Below are positions 1 to 12,379 of a stretch of 64,000 bases of DNA, in pieces. A program made the translations under genes and the position numbers. This DNA comes from Urechis unicinctus (taxonomy: Eukaryota > Annelida > Polychaeta > Xenopneusta > Urechidae): assembly GCA_034190875.2 (NCBI GenBank), contig CM067348.1, positions 3,537,904 through 3,601,903 on the forward strand. The letters are read 5' to 3'. Under the pieces are notes generated by a model. That model made no database searches. It saw only the letters and a list, made by a program, of their open reading frames with translations, and was not told where the DNA came from. How positions within the stretch are numbered: position 1 is the first letter of the stretch; each line of letters starts with the position of its first letter.

Positions 1-198
1 GTGTTAAAGATTTTTATTAGTTCAAGCAGATGGACTTCGGGAGACACTGGTCAACGTTACACTACAACCAATTTATTGGAACTCATAATTTTTCATTGTA
101 TCACTATCACTTGATAAAATTTTATTGAATTTTATCATAAATATTTACATAGAAAAAATGGTAATTAAACGGGCAATTTTTAGAAAAATCGGTGAGGT

Positions 199-416
199 GT
201 CCCTTAAACAACACTTGGCGTCATCCTGAAATTAAAAAAAAAAACATTGTCATTATCAAAAATAGACATACAATCGTCGATCTGCCTGCGCTATCGATCG
301 ATACGTGTCCCTTAAACAGCACTTGGCGTCATCCTGAAAGTAAAATAAACCACATTGTCATTACCAAAAATAGACATACAATCCGTCGATCTCTGCCTGC
401 GCCATCAATCGATACC
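199..416. repeat. Two-copy direct repeat, 108-bp period
   Basis: The segment starting CCCTTAAACA at about 201 recurs at 309 with a few differences, giving two adjacent copies with a period of 108 bp. The copies include the shared stretch CACTTGGCGTCATCCTGAA. It is followed to about 510 by short degenerate words built on ATCGATCGAT and GCGCTATCG. No coding potential is evident, although one frame stays open through both copies because 108 is a multiple of three. Confidence 0.8.
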
Positions 417-836
417 TGCGCAATCTACCGATGCTTGCACTAACGACGGATCCATAGATAGCGCAGCGCTATCGGTCGATGGCGCAAATCGGTCGATAGC
501 GCATAACATATATATATATAAAACTATATAAATGTATATGTATATGCGCGCGTGTTAGCATTTATAGTATTAATTACGGGTTTTACAGGTTTTCATTATC
601 GGGTGATTTCATTTGTGAAACGTGGCGGACATGATGGTGTTATTACGTAGTATGAAGGTTTTTTTCACGCAATATGCGATTTAATGGCGACCTTCGACTG
701 TAACTGTGCCTATATCACCCCACCATTGTCTGGAGTTATCGCTTAAACTCTATCCGTTTTCGCGCTAAAGGGAATGAGCACTTCGGGAACAACGTTATGA
801 TGGACGACAAATCAGCGTGTGTTTATACTGTGGAGG

Positions 837-920
837 CACAGGGATTTGCATTGGCCGGCCGCTATCTTCTATATATACATAAGGATAGTGGCCGGCCGGC
901 CGGCCAATGCAAATACCTGT
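837..920. repeat. Hairpin-forming inverted repeat with octamer and GGCCGGCC motifs
   Basis: The left arm (837-866) and right arm (884-920) are inverted complements around a short AT-rich loop. Each arm carries ATTTGCAT or its complement ATGCAAAT, which is the POU/Oct octamer, next to GGCCGGCC. The right arm has one extra GGCCGGCC unit of 8 bp. It could be a small foldback element or a regulatory palindrome; the sequence alone does not decide. Confidence 0.75.
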
Positions 921-930
921 GTGTGCAGGT

Positions 931-2300
931 ACATTCTTGAGAAACGCACTCGGTAAGCGTTTCTTAAAGACGTCATTAGCTAAGTACGTCCCTGGGGAAG
1001 GTGATAATCACAGATATGTGCTCGCTAAGCTCTGTAGTATCAGTTCAGTATTCGACCCAGACGAACGGATTATCAGCTCGCATAAATATTCCCCATCCTA
1101 TGTTTATCCTGCATGAAAAGCCTGAATCATTCGACAGTTGACTAGCATGACTAACGTTACATATTTCGTCCTATGTTGCAGAATAATAACCATTTTGTTT
1201 CTGACCAGTTCGCTCATGCCTGACGTATAGAATGACTTTTTTTTGACACTGCATAGACATGGCAATCAAAAAGAGTAATCTAGTCTGTCATTGCCATTAA
1301 ATAACCAATCAAATTCACCCTTCACATGTGTGTACATATGCAAATTGCATGAAACTGTATTCGTCCAGCATTCAGCCGCGGGTAGACGTCAGAATATCTT
1401 TTTGACCATTGACTAGGCTACTGTACGTGATCAATCCATGCAGTAATGTGTGTAGGAATTTCTCCAAAGTATATAACCTCTTTGTATCTTTGGTCATGAA
1501 TGTATTAGATGGTAGCGTTGGTTTCAAAGTGTCTGCTGTCAGACCGAGAGAGAGAGAGAGCAGCAAGTGGCCAGGATATAAAGCATTCAGCATCAATAGA
1601 CTCTTAACTTGGCGGGAGAACCAGAAGGAGCAGGCGAGACTTACATCCATCATTGGCATGGTGAAGCTAGGCATCCCGATGATGCAAATTCACGTTTGCA
1701 ATGTCTGCACAACAACCAAATCATTACCTGTCACTGAAACATGAACGATGTTATTTTGTTGTTAGCTCACATTCGATGCCACTCTTCTCGCAGGTCAGTC
1801 AAATTCATTGATTTCGGGTAATTATGGTCAATGTCAAGCCATATGAGGCTCGTTTGTGTTGCGACCATCCACTGGCAGCCAGTCCAAAAATAGACAATTT
1901 CGCAAACAAATCGATCTGTCGTATTGTATCTCGTGAATTGTCACGGACTATTGGCTGGTCAAATACAAGTGTGTTATGTTTAAATGTATTCCGCGCCCTC
2001 TACATATAACGTCACTGTACCTACTTATACGTTCTGAGCCTATATTGTATCACCCCCTTCCCACCTATTACGTGAGGTGCAGTGATTACTAGCAGCCCAC
2101 AAGCGGCCCAATAACACCCACCATGGTGGCAATAGCAATGGCAACTAATGTAGAAAACACACCAACATCTGAAAGCAGTAACGACAGCAGTGTTTTCGCT
2201 ATCCACTTAATCAACTGGACGCATGTATTTCTTGTTTATGTCTCTCTCTCTCTCTGCTTCTTGAGGCCATCTCCATACTTGCCCAGCTTTTTGCATGTCT
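931..2300. other. No gene recognised
   Basis: Unique-looking DNA with short open frames only. None shows a recognisable domain or splice-site context. A short (GA)n run lies near 1550 and a (CT)n run near 2242. Confidence 0.5.
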
Positions 2301-2309
2301 AGATGCGAA

Positions 2310-2905
2310 CAGGAAGCGCCACAGTACCACAGTGTGACAGACTGGTCAGGTAACACCACAGTGCCACCGCGTGACAGACTGGTCAGGTAGCGCCACAGTA
2401 CCAACGTGTGACAGACTGGTCAGGTAACACCACAGTACCACCGTGTGACAGACTTGTCAGGTAGCGCCACAGTACCACAGTGTGACAGACTGGTCAGGTT
2501 GCGCCAGAGTACCATCGTGTGACAGACTGGTCAGGTAGCACCATGGTACCACTGTGTGACAGACTGGTCAGGTAGCACCACGGTACCACTGTGTGACAGA
2601 CTGGTCAGGTAGCGCCACAGTACTATCGTGTGAAAGACTAGTCAGGTAGCGCTACAGTGCCACCGTGTGACAGACTGGTCAGGTAGAGCCACAGTACTAC
2701 CATGTGACAGACTGATCAGGTAGCGCCACAGTACTACCATGTGACAGACTGGTCAGGTAGCGCTACAGTACCACTGTGTGACAGACTGGTCAGGTAGCGC
2801 TACAGTACCACCGTGTGACAGACTGGTCAGGTAGCGCTACAGTACCACTGTGTGACAGACTGGTCAGGTAGTGCTACAGTACCACCGTGTGACAGACTGG
2901 TGTCA
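2310..2905. repeat. 37-bp minisatellite, about 16 copies
   Basis: GTGTGACAGACTGGTCAGGT recurs every 37 bp (for example at 2406 and 2443), followed by a variable AGCGCCACAGTACCACC-like half. Copies differ by point changes. The last copy runs into unique sequence just after 2900. Confidence 0.9.
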
Positions 2906-3204
2906 ACTTGTACAAGTCCCCGAAAGTGACAGCCAGAGGCTCGAATTGGTGGATAAAGTGAAGCGTACAATGGAATAATGGAAAGTGCCCGGGATGGTAC
3001 CCTCCAACACTTTCCACAGCCAGAGCCTCGACAACATTCCAACATTGAGGAACCACTTTAATGTCCTCAAACGGTCTCTGAACTGACTGATGATGATGTT
3101 CACCCTGAGGCTTTTAACAACACTGACTTCATTCAGATGCCAGATAGCACGCAAGCAAGCACATTTATAATGTTTTATCACAGTGTGTGTAGGTATTCTG
3201 TTGG

Positions 3205-5517
3205 TGACAGCCACATACAGCAATGGTGGTGACAGCCACAAACATCAACGTTAGTGACAGCCACATACTACAATGTTGGTTACAGCCACATGCAGCAATG
3301 TTGGTGACAGCCACATGCAGCAATGTTGGTGACAGCCACATGCAGCAATGTTGGTGACAGCCACATGCAGCAATGTTGGTGACAGCCACAATAGAGCAAT
3401 GTTGGTGACAGACACAAACAGCAATGTTAGTGACAGACACATACTACAATGTTGGTGACAGCCACATGCAGTAATGTTGGTGACAGCCACATGCAGCAAT
3501 GTTGGTGACAGCCACATGCAGCAATGTTGGTGACAGATACATACAGCAATGTTGGTGACAGCCACAATACAGGAATGTGTGTGACAGACACAAACAGCAA
3601 TGTTGGTGACAGCCACATACTACAATGTTGGTGACAGCCACATACTACAATGTTGGTCACAGCCACAGGCAGTAATGTTGGTGACAGCCACATGCAGCAA
3701 TGTTGGTGACAGATACATACAGCAATGTTGGTGACAGCCACAATACAGGAATGTGTGTGACAGACACAAACAGCAATGTTGGTGACAGCCACATACTACA
3801 ATGTTGGTGACAGCCACATACTACAATGTTGGTCACAGCCACAATACAGCAATGTTGGTGACAGCCACATGCAGCAATGTTGGTGACAGATACATACAGC
3901 AATGTTGGTGACAGCCACAATACAGCAATATTGGTGACAGACACAAACAGCAATGTTGGTGACAGCCACATGCATCAATGTTGGTGACAGACACAAACAC
4001 CAATGTTGGTGACAGCCACATACTAAAGTGTTGGTGACAGCCACATGCAGTAATGTTGGTGACAGCCACATGCAGCAATGTTGGTGACAGATACATACAG
4101 CAATGTTGGTGACAGCCACAATACAACAATGTTGGTGACAGACACAAACAGCAATGTTGGTGACAGCCACATTCATCAATGTTGGTGACAGACACAAACA
4201 GCAATGTTGGTGACAGACACAAACATCAATGTTGGTGACAGCCACATACTACAATGTTTGTGACAGCCACATGCAGCAATGTTGGTGACAGCCACATGCA
4301 GCAATGTTGGTGACAGCCACATACTACAATGTTGGTCACAGCCACATGCAGTAATGTTGGTGACAGCCACATGCAGCAATGTTGGTGACAGTTACATACA
4401 GCAATGTCGGTGACAGCCACAATACAGCAATGTTGGTGACGGACACAAACAGCAATGTTGGTGACAGCCACATGCATCAATGTTGGTGACAGACACAAAC
4501 AGCAATGCTGGCGACAGACACATACAGCAATGTTGGTGACAGACACATACAGCAATGCTGGTGACAGACACACAACAATGTTGGTGACAGACACATACAG
4601 CAATGTTTGTGACAGACACATACAGCAATGTTGGTGACAGACACATAAAGCAATGTTGGTGACAGACACATACAGCAATGTTGGTGACAGTCACATGCGG
4701 CAATGTTGGTGACAGATACATACAGCAATGTTGGTGACAGCCACAATACAGCAATGTTGGTGAGAGACACAAACAGCAATGTTGGTTTCAGCCACATGCA
4801 TCAATGTTGATGACAGACACAAACATCAACGTTAGTGACAGCCACATACTACAATGTTGGTCACAGCCACATGCAGCAATGTTGGTGACAGCCACATGCA
4901 GCAATGTTGGTGACAGATACATACAGCAATGTTGGTGACAGCCACTATACAGCAATGTTGGTGACAGACACAAACAGCAATGTTGGTGACAGACACAAAC
5001 ATCAATGTTGGTGACAGCAACATACTACAATGTTGGTGACAGCCACAATACAGCAATGTTGGTGACAGATACATACAGCAATGTTGGTGACAGCCACAAT
5101 ACAGCAATGTTTGTGACAGACACAAACAGCAATGTTGGTGACAGCCACATGCATCAATGTTGGTGACAGACACAAACAGCAATGTTGGTGACAGACACAA
5201 ACATCAATGTTGGTGACAACCTCATACTACAATGTTGGTGACAGCCACATGCATCAATGTTGGTGACAGCCATATGCAGCCATGTTTGTGACAGCCACAT
5301 ACTACAATGTTGGTCATAGCCACATGCAGTAATGTTGGTGACAGCCACATGCAACAATGTTGGTGACAGATCCATACAGCAATGTTGGTGACAGTCACAA
5401 TGCAGCAATGTTGGTGACAGACACAAACATCAATGTCGGTGACAGCCACATGTAGCAATGGTGGTGACAGCCACATGCAGCAATGTTGGTGACAGCCACA
5501 TGCAGCAATGGTGGTGA
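3205..5517. repeat. 25-bp satellite, about 90 copies
   Basis: The core CAATGTTGGTGACAGCCACA repeats with a period of 25 bp over 2.3 kb, with higher-order alternation of variants such as CAGCCACATG and CAGACACAAA. On the minus strand all three frames remain open for long distances and give 25-residue periodic peptides containing VAVTNIA and CHQHCC. This follows from a stop-free unit whose length is not a multiple of three. It is not evidence of a protein. Confidence 0.95.
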
Positions 5518-6060
5518 GCAACATTCAAAGGGTAAAAGCAGCAGGTTCGGGTGGCAACTTGACAATTTGATGATCAAAGCTACATGGATGTTCTAATGAG
5601 GGAATGACGGCACTGTACGTTGTTGATTAGATTTTAAAAAAGATTGATTTATTACAGATTCAATAAAATATATAAATGTTGATACCATGATGTCAACGGA
5701 CATTCGGAGCAGTGCTTTATCTTATATGTTGGTAAATGTTGGATTTATGTCACACATCACTCGCAGGTTTCTGCGTAGTAAAGTAGCTGGTATTATTTAG
5801 TAGGTACCCAGACCCTAGCTAGGGTGGCAGACCCCAACACAAAGTACTTTATGGTGCAATGCTGATTAGGCAGTCATCACTATCAGGAAGAGTAGCCACA
5901 GTCGGTAGATACTTTATTGACAGGGGATAAAGCAATATTGATACAACAAAGATGGCATCAACCGATCGACGTTTTCATATTATTCATGTCCAAATAACCT
6001 GATGTCTATGGTCCTAGTCCTTTGTCCTATACCTAGACAGGATTATCTGGAAAGTCAACC
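5518..6060. other. No gene recognised
   Basis: A stretch of unique DNA between two minisatellites. No convincing coding frame or RNA gene was seen. Confidence 0.5.
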
Positions 6061-6084
6061 TGTCGCAATGCTGGTGACATGTGG

Positions 6085-6372
6085 TAGGGGTATGGTATGT
6101 GTATAGACGTTGTATCCAAAAGGGGTGTGGTATGTGTATAGACGTCCGTACCAATAAGGGTATGGTATGTGTATAGGTGTCGTCGCCAAAAGGGGCGTGG
6201 TATGTGTATAGATGTCCGTACCAATAGGTGTGTGGTATGTGTATAGACGTCGTTACCAAAAGGGGTGTGGTATGTGTATAGACCCTCGTCACCAATAGGG
6301 GTGTGGTATGTGTATAGACGTCGTCACCAATAGGGGTGTGGTATGTGTATAGACGTCGTCACCAATAGGGGT
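6085..6372. repeat. 35-bp minisatellite, about 8 copies
   Basis: GTGTGGTATGTGTATAGACG recurs every 35 bp (6301 and 6336 are exact examples), followed by TCGTCACCAATAGGG variants. It ends in unique sequence at about 6373. Confidence 0.9.
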
Positions 6373-7639
6373 GAGTCACATGACCATACTTACCAACGGA
6401 TCAAATGTCAGAAATAAGAACGGGCGAAGTATGGCATAATGGTTTTCAGCATGTTATTACTCGGAGCAATAGGTGGTCTAGCAAGGGCCATTAATCTTTA
6501 ACGTTTTAATGTATTCTAAGCTACAACAATAATTATTGTGACAAATATTTGTAATAGAAATGCTTTTCGTTGTCATTAGAATGGTTTCCATAGTTTTCGC
6601 TTTATCTCCGCGAACTAAGAAGAAAGTGGCGCCACCAAAAGGACTACGGAAGTTGAAAGACCTCAAAATGTTTTCATATTCAATTTTTCTCTAAGCAATT
6701 ATGCAGTATCTTCTGTCCTTTCAAACGATAAAATATGCTTATACCTTGAGCTCTTAATTGTCTTGACAGATTTGTCCTAGCTATCTTTATTGTCTGTCAA
6801 CTGAAATCAAATCGCATCCAACGTAAGTAAGTGAACCACATGGGCGTGTTTCTGAGTTAATATACCCAGGGATTAATCGGCAGTCACGTCCACCCTAACA
6901 GTTAAGCATTTGTTAAGATTGAGTTATCAATTTCATTAACGCCTATTGGTTTAAAGCCCAGTGTGTGGTTGATGACACCTGAACGCCTTCCTTCCAGCCC
7001 TCAGTTACTTCAATTCAATAGCCCCACGTGGTTATGGTTACGCTGTGTGGTATGATATATGATATATTTACGGGAAAATTTTGGGTCAGAGAAGATTAAT
7101 GAGGGCACATATATCTATACAAAGCATTTCATCAGGGGAAACGGTCCAACAATTGAACATCCTAACCCAATACCTGTTACTTCCCAATCAGAAACTGAAC
7201 TTCATGCGAAAAACAAAGGCCTGCACCTAAAGAAACATCCTGTGTTGACCCCCCCCATGCCAAAGCAGCAAAAACCTGGTATGTGTAGCAAGAACCAAGT
7301 AACCATATTAAAACATAAACAGGTTCTCAAGACTCAAATATATGTTTGTGTTAAAAGTATGATTTTTTTTCTTAACTGCAGTTAAGAAAAAATAGTTTAT
7401 ATCTATTTGTTGAAGACCAGTTTATATTTTTCCCTAGAATATAACAAGACAGTTCCTTGCCAACTCGAGAAAACACTGATTAATTTTACAATAAAGAATA
7501 ATAAACACACTTCCATTGCATTTAACAGAGTACCATTTATTTACAAACATTATGGCTATTATGAACGAGAACATGAAAAGAAACATTATCAATTAAAACA
7601 AACTATACATCAAAACATTAATACACAAAACAATAAGAA
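6373..7639. other. No gene recognised
   Basis: AT-rich DNA with several open frames of 60 to 110 codons. None shows a recognisable motif. A palindromic word TTAACTGCAGTTAAG lies near 7375. Confidence 0.5.
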
Positions 7640-8916
7640 CACTAATGCTGTGCCAACTTGATTATTTCTGGAAAAGAAATGATGAAAAGAAAAATGCCAC
7701 ACATTACACACAATTTCTGCAAACTTTTCTTCATCAAAGGGTACACTGATAATGTGGAAGCCTTTTATTGTGTACAACACAAAGTCACAATTCTGTACAT
7801 TATAAATTCCCATCTGTCCCTGCACTTGAGTGTAATAAGCACTGCTGCACTTGAGGTGAAGAAGCTGTGCATCTTTCAATTAACCGTAGTGTATAAAGAA
7901 CGGGCACATTTCTCTTTCTTGGAACCCAATCGAGAGCTGGAGTGGTAACGGGTAAATTGTCTCCCATTATTAGCATAGACGGGTCAGTATCTGGTTTGTA
8001 AATGATGGTTGGAACACCGAGGCTGTGATTTGTCCTAGCCTCATTGCATGCCAGGCTGCGTTATTGGCTTGCCTTTTAGTATCTGAATCAATGAGTTCAA
8101 TATCAGCAGGGGCGTATTTGACAAATCGGACACAATCATCTGCAGTGCAGGCAACTGTGGTGGTTCCCGGTATGGCTTGAGCAGACTGTATGATGTTCCC
8201 GACAAACTCCTTTGCTCTATCCAGCACACCCGTGAGAGGCATGTGGGCTCTGGCTCTGGAGACTGAGATGAAGGTTGACTTGGGTCTTTCGAGTAGTTCG
8301 AGAACTTGAGCGTAAGGATTGTTCTGTTAAACAGAAAGAATCAATAAAGTGACTTCATTCTGTTTGCATACCCCAGTTGTCTACTTTGTACAATCAGTTC
8401 TAAAAATATTACACTTTATTCGGCTTTATTTCAGCATATGTGCAATAAACTGAAGCATTTTCATACCTGTCTGATTTTGTGTGCCTGACCCTGTAGCTGT
8501 TCCTCTGAGGTGGGCAACCTGTCACTTGACAAGGCATCATCTCGTTTAGCAAGTGATGACTCTCACCTCGCACTTCTAATTGCCATATCCTGTTCTGGCA
8601 CAGGGCAGTCATGCTGCCTGAACCTCTCTGCTGGAGCACATGGCCGTCAGCAAAAAGTCTATAGTCTTCGAGAGACTTGTAGCTCTTCACTTTCCACTTG
8701 TCGAAGATCTTGACGTCGGTAATCCGTCGTTGTAACCCCTCTCTCCTTCCAAAAACTCCGCAGATGTTCGACTCTCCAACGCGAAAAATTTGTTTTGTGC
8801 GCCATTGTTGTCAACATGAACCTTTTTGTTTGTACCGAGGTCACGTGCCTAGTTACGCCAGGTGCGCTGTTGCGCAAGCGCGCATGCGTAATAGGGGTTA
8901 CCGGGAAATAGACCAT
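7640..8916 (-). pseudogene. Decayed YqaJ-nuclease-family gene, possibly transposon-derived
   Basis: Read on the minus strand, separate frames give successive parts of a protein family common in invertebrate genomes. At 8659-8916 there is a SAP-like helix pair (VEHLRSFWKERGV). At about 8640-8690 lies SYKSLEDYRLFADGHV, typical of the segment before a SWIM finger. At 7970-8242 is NNAAWHAMRLGQITASVF, which matches the start of YqaJ exonuclease domains. At 7640-7879 is AYYTQVQGQMGIYN followed by CDFVLYT, the conserved end of that domain with its QxQ motif. The segment expected to hold the Glu-x-Lys catalytic pair is not seen, and the parts lie in different frames. It is therefore a remnant, or several exons of which some are missed. 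Members occur both in mobile elements and as host genes. Confidence 0.6.
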
Positions 8917-8929
8917 ACTTCAGAATAAT

Positions 8930-10690
8930 GCTTGTGACTGAGAGATCAATAACCGCTCATTATATCAAATACATTTGCATACAATTATTTCGATGCACGT
9001 TTTCAATTGAGTCAGGCATCCTTTGTGGAGGATCCCACGAGGTGTGCATGTGCATGCAATATGATTAAATGGACAGGGCAAGCTTGCTAACCACGTGACC
9101 AACCGCAATGGCCTCTCTATCAATAATAGGCCGATGAAAGATCTTAGCCATTCTGTAACTCCCTACAACCTGTTTTTTTTTAAAAATCCGACGACTTCCA
9201 GAAACTCACCAAATGATACATTAGTGTCGGCACAAACAACGCAGCAGCCAGCTGTCGACACACCCCTTTATGACTGCACAATCAAAGTTCTTTAACCAAA
9301 AACTGTGTCACTTTCTAAAACTGAAATTCGCAAATAGTCATACTATTGGATTCCATTAAATACGGGCAAAACGCTGAATTCGCCAATATCAATTGAGTAG
9401 AGCAGGCAGCGAAGGCGCTAAAATGACGAAAATATCCATTTTCGGACGGGTTTCTCTTACAGAGACTGTTCAGCCCCATATTAGTAACCTTGGAAACCAA
9501 AAGTTTTAAGTTTTCAGACTTTCAGTCGCAACGCGGCGCTGCGGTCTCTGAAAAAAGATCCTCATTTCGGCTGTCGCCAATAATGTTGTCGTAAATTTTT
9601 CTTCCTGCTTGTCAGTCTAATTTGTGCGCAATGTTGCACACAACATTAATAAGTGAAGTTTTTAAGATTTCTATTTTGTAAACTAAGCGGAAGTATACTC
9701 ATCGATAGCGAGGCAGTTATACAGCGCGTAATGATTCACAGCTAACATTCGGGTGCTTCATATTTTTAGGGATCGATGGAACGACACAACTAAATAAAAC
9801 ATTTCTACAGTACATGAATGTTTCAATTTAAATAAAAATATTGTTGGAAATGTATCAGCATGATTTTCAATCATTTAAAATTTGCGGCACAAAAAAAAAG
9901 ATGGCATTATTTGTGTCTGTGTTGAATGTAGTAATGTATTAACAGAATGATCCCTGAGTGCCCGATATGGGGCTGAACAGCTTCTTTAAATCATGCGTAT
10001 TTGGAGCCCGGCAGCAGAGAGCAATGATAGGACAGGTCTTCTACCAACCCATAACAGTTATCTGACATATGCAAGCTTGGCAGCGTTGACTTGAATTGCA
10101 AAAAGCAAAGATATAAAAATATGTTAATAAATAAATTCACAGGTGAAATATGATCATCTTTATCCGTCGCTCATTATTATGAACAAAATCCTATGTAAAG
10201 ATCTATAATTTATTTTATTATTATATTATTTTCGTGTAGTAAGGTGACCGAATCCAGAATAAGGAACAATAAAGATCAGCTTCTCATTGTGTTTAACATG
10301 TTAGGAAAACCGCTTACAACAGTGGAAAACAGTGCATACTAAATTAAAGTGCCTATTGCACGAATATGGGTACTTAATAAACTCAAACCGGTCCAATAAC
10401 CACCGCATCTGATTAGTTAAGACCAAATTTTAACAAAAATTTCAGCTCAAATAAGCGCGCTCGACAATCGCTACGCCAGCCATGATCTCGGTCAGACCAA
10501 GGCGTGAGACGTCAGCAAAGGGAGCCCCGGTTCTCAGAGATGCAGAGAGTTTTTGGACATTGATCGTTTTAGCCATCATGTGACCTATCATATACGATGG
10601 TTAATCGTTGTTGTGTTGGGGTTTGCTAGTGAGAACGGCGTGAGCTTGTTAAAGTTGTCTGATAAGGTCGATTTAAAGACACAATGGACA
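8930..10690. other. No gene recognised
   Basis: AT-rich sequence without a convincing coding frame. The word GATATGGGGCTGAACAG at 9963 recurs in inverted form near 9468 (CTGTTCAGCCCCATATTA). I could not extend that pair into a longer inverted repeat. Confidence 0.45.
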
Positions 10691-10699
10691 TGCCAGGTA

Positions 10700-10870
10700 C
10701 AACAATCACGAGACAAATGAACGGACCCGGGCATGTACCCGTTTGTGTGTTCGGTTCATTTAACAGAGGAATGTTTTGAGCAGGCACCGAATCTAAGAGA
10801 GCAGCTTGGTTGGATACCGCGTTGTAAGCTGGTCTTGAAGACAGATGATGTGCCTCCTCTTTTTACGAAG
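10700..10870 (+). pseudogene. THAP zinc-finger remnant (C-terminal half)
   Basis: The frame starting at 10733 contains VCSVHLTEECFEQ and, 20 residues on, LVLKTDDVPPLF. These match the second half of the THAP DNA-binding finger: the Cys-x-x-His pair, then the LK...VP.LF closing motif. The first Cys-x-x-Cys pair and the invariant Trp upstream are not visible in this frame, so it is an exon or a fragment. THAP fingers occur in P-element and Kolobok transposases and in host regulators. Confidence 0.55.
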
Positions 10871-11117
10871 GCATCTGCTGTCAGACAAGTATGTCGAATG
10901 CCTACTGAGATCAAATTATTTCATGTAGACATGTACCGCATGATTATGATAGGGATCACTGCTCCATTGCATTTATAGTTGAGGATCTACATTTTTAGTA
11001 TGTGTTTTTGAATAAGTAATGTATGTCTGCACGCTAGAGCAGTTGAAGGTTCGTATCAACATTACAGCGACAAAATATATTGATTGTGCAGCCTACCATA
11101 CTCACTCTGGTCATACA

Positions 11118-11296
11118 ATATATGCAAGTGGCCGCTTATACAGTCATCAATTCCCCCACAAGTATTTATTATTCAGCGACGGTTCATTCAGTGGATGGAA
11201 ACAACATCAACTAAATCGCAGGTAAAATGCAATATGCAGTGTTGTAATATAGCGTGTTATCTATACTCTCTACAACATACACATCACCTGTCATCT
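11118..11296. repeat. Dispersed repeat, copy 1
   Basis: About 170 bp beginning near GCCGCTTATACAGTCATC recurs in the same orientation at 41098-41268 with roughly one change per 12 bases. No coding frame is preserved between the copies. It is a dispersed, probably mobile, repeat of unknown class. Confidence 0.8.
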
Positions 11297-11489
11297 ATTT
11301 TCTTCACTGTAGTCCAGATAACATATCCTCTACACCCAGAATTAGTCAAACAACCTATCATCGAATGCTCAGATGATAAATATCAAACAAATTTGCAAAA
11401 AAAAGTAAAATATTCAGTCACCATTTTTCCTACACAGGGCAGTATTGGTGTTGGATATTGGCAGGCAAAAATCAAGATTGGGGTAACAA

Positions 11490-12370
11490 CATTACGCAGG
11501 GAAACAACTGAGAACATGGTAACAACACCCACACCTCATTTAACAATTGTTTACAGAGTAACTACTGTACCCAGCTTAACAGCTGTACCGAGTTAAACAA
11601 CTGTAACCAGTTTAACAATTCTCTCCAGTGTAAAAACGGTATCAAGGGCAAATACAGTATCAGGTGCAACAATTGCACCCTTTTTTAAATGTCTGTTCAT
11701 AGTACATATATCACTGCACCAGAAGACCAAGTATATTTCAAAAGGCAGTGGTAAATTTTTGTTATGGAGGTTTGGCACCATTCTACAGGAAAATTAACAA
11801 CTTTTCACAATGTAGAATCTATAGTAAGGGTGAATGACTGACCCCGTGGAGTGAACTGCACCCTATGTAATATCTGCTACGCGAATTACAACTTTATCAG
11901 GAGGCACAGCTGCAAGGAGTGTAGAAGTTGTACCCAACACCCAGTGTAACATCTGTGCCCGTGGTAACAATTGCACTCAGCATAACAAATCAACCCAGAG
12001 TAACATATGTACCCAGTGAAACAACTGTAACCAGTGTAACAAATGTAATCAGGGTAACAACTGTAACCAAGGCAACAACTTTACGAGTGTTACAATCGTA
12101 TCCATGGAAGCAACTGAGCCAAGGGTTACAACTTTAACCAGGTTAAAAACTATATACAGAGTAACAGAGTAATAACTCGACCATGCAAATATACATCCGG
12201 TATAGTAACTATAACAAAAAATATCCTTCTTAACCAGAGTCACAACCGTGCCAAGTGTAACAACTTTACGGAGGGTCGCAATTGTATAGAGTAGCAACTG
12301 TACCCTATGTACCAACTGTATTAAATGAACCAATGGTAACAACTATGCACAATACAATAACTGTGCCGAG
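11490..12370. repeat. Degenerate 18-bp repeat encoding V-T-T-V-P-S-like hexamers
   Basis: Diverged copies of GTAACAACTGTACCCAGT follow one another at about 18-bp spacing, clearest at 11940-12080. Because 18 is a multiple of three, the plus frame reads as variants of VTTVPS. The array contains stops and indels and has no start or splice context, so I treat it as a decayed minisatellite. Confidence 0.7.
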
Positions 12371-12379
12371 TGCCAAGGC

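Noticed and set aside
1372-1744. Overlapping 100-codon frames on both strands
   Set aside because: No recognisable motif, composition typical of noncoding DNA here, no splice or start context.
3165-5577. Long minus-strand frames of VAVTNIAACGCHQHCC type
   Set aside because: All three frames are open through a 25-bp tandem repeat. No start, splice sites or conservation beyond the repeat unit.
2310-6372. CRISPR-like array
   Set aside because: The repeat arrays are contiguous tandem repeats without unique spacers, and the DNA is eukaryotic.
9315-9980. Inverted CTGTTCAGCCCCATAT words as ends of a transposon
   Set aside because: The match is only about 16 bp and I could not extend it or find target duplications.
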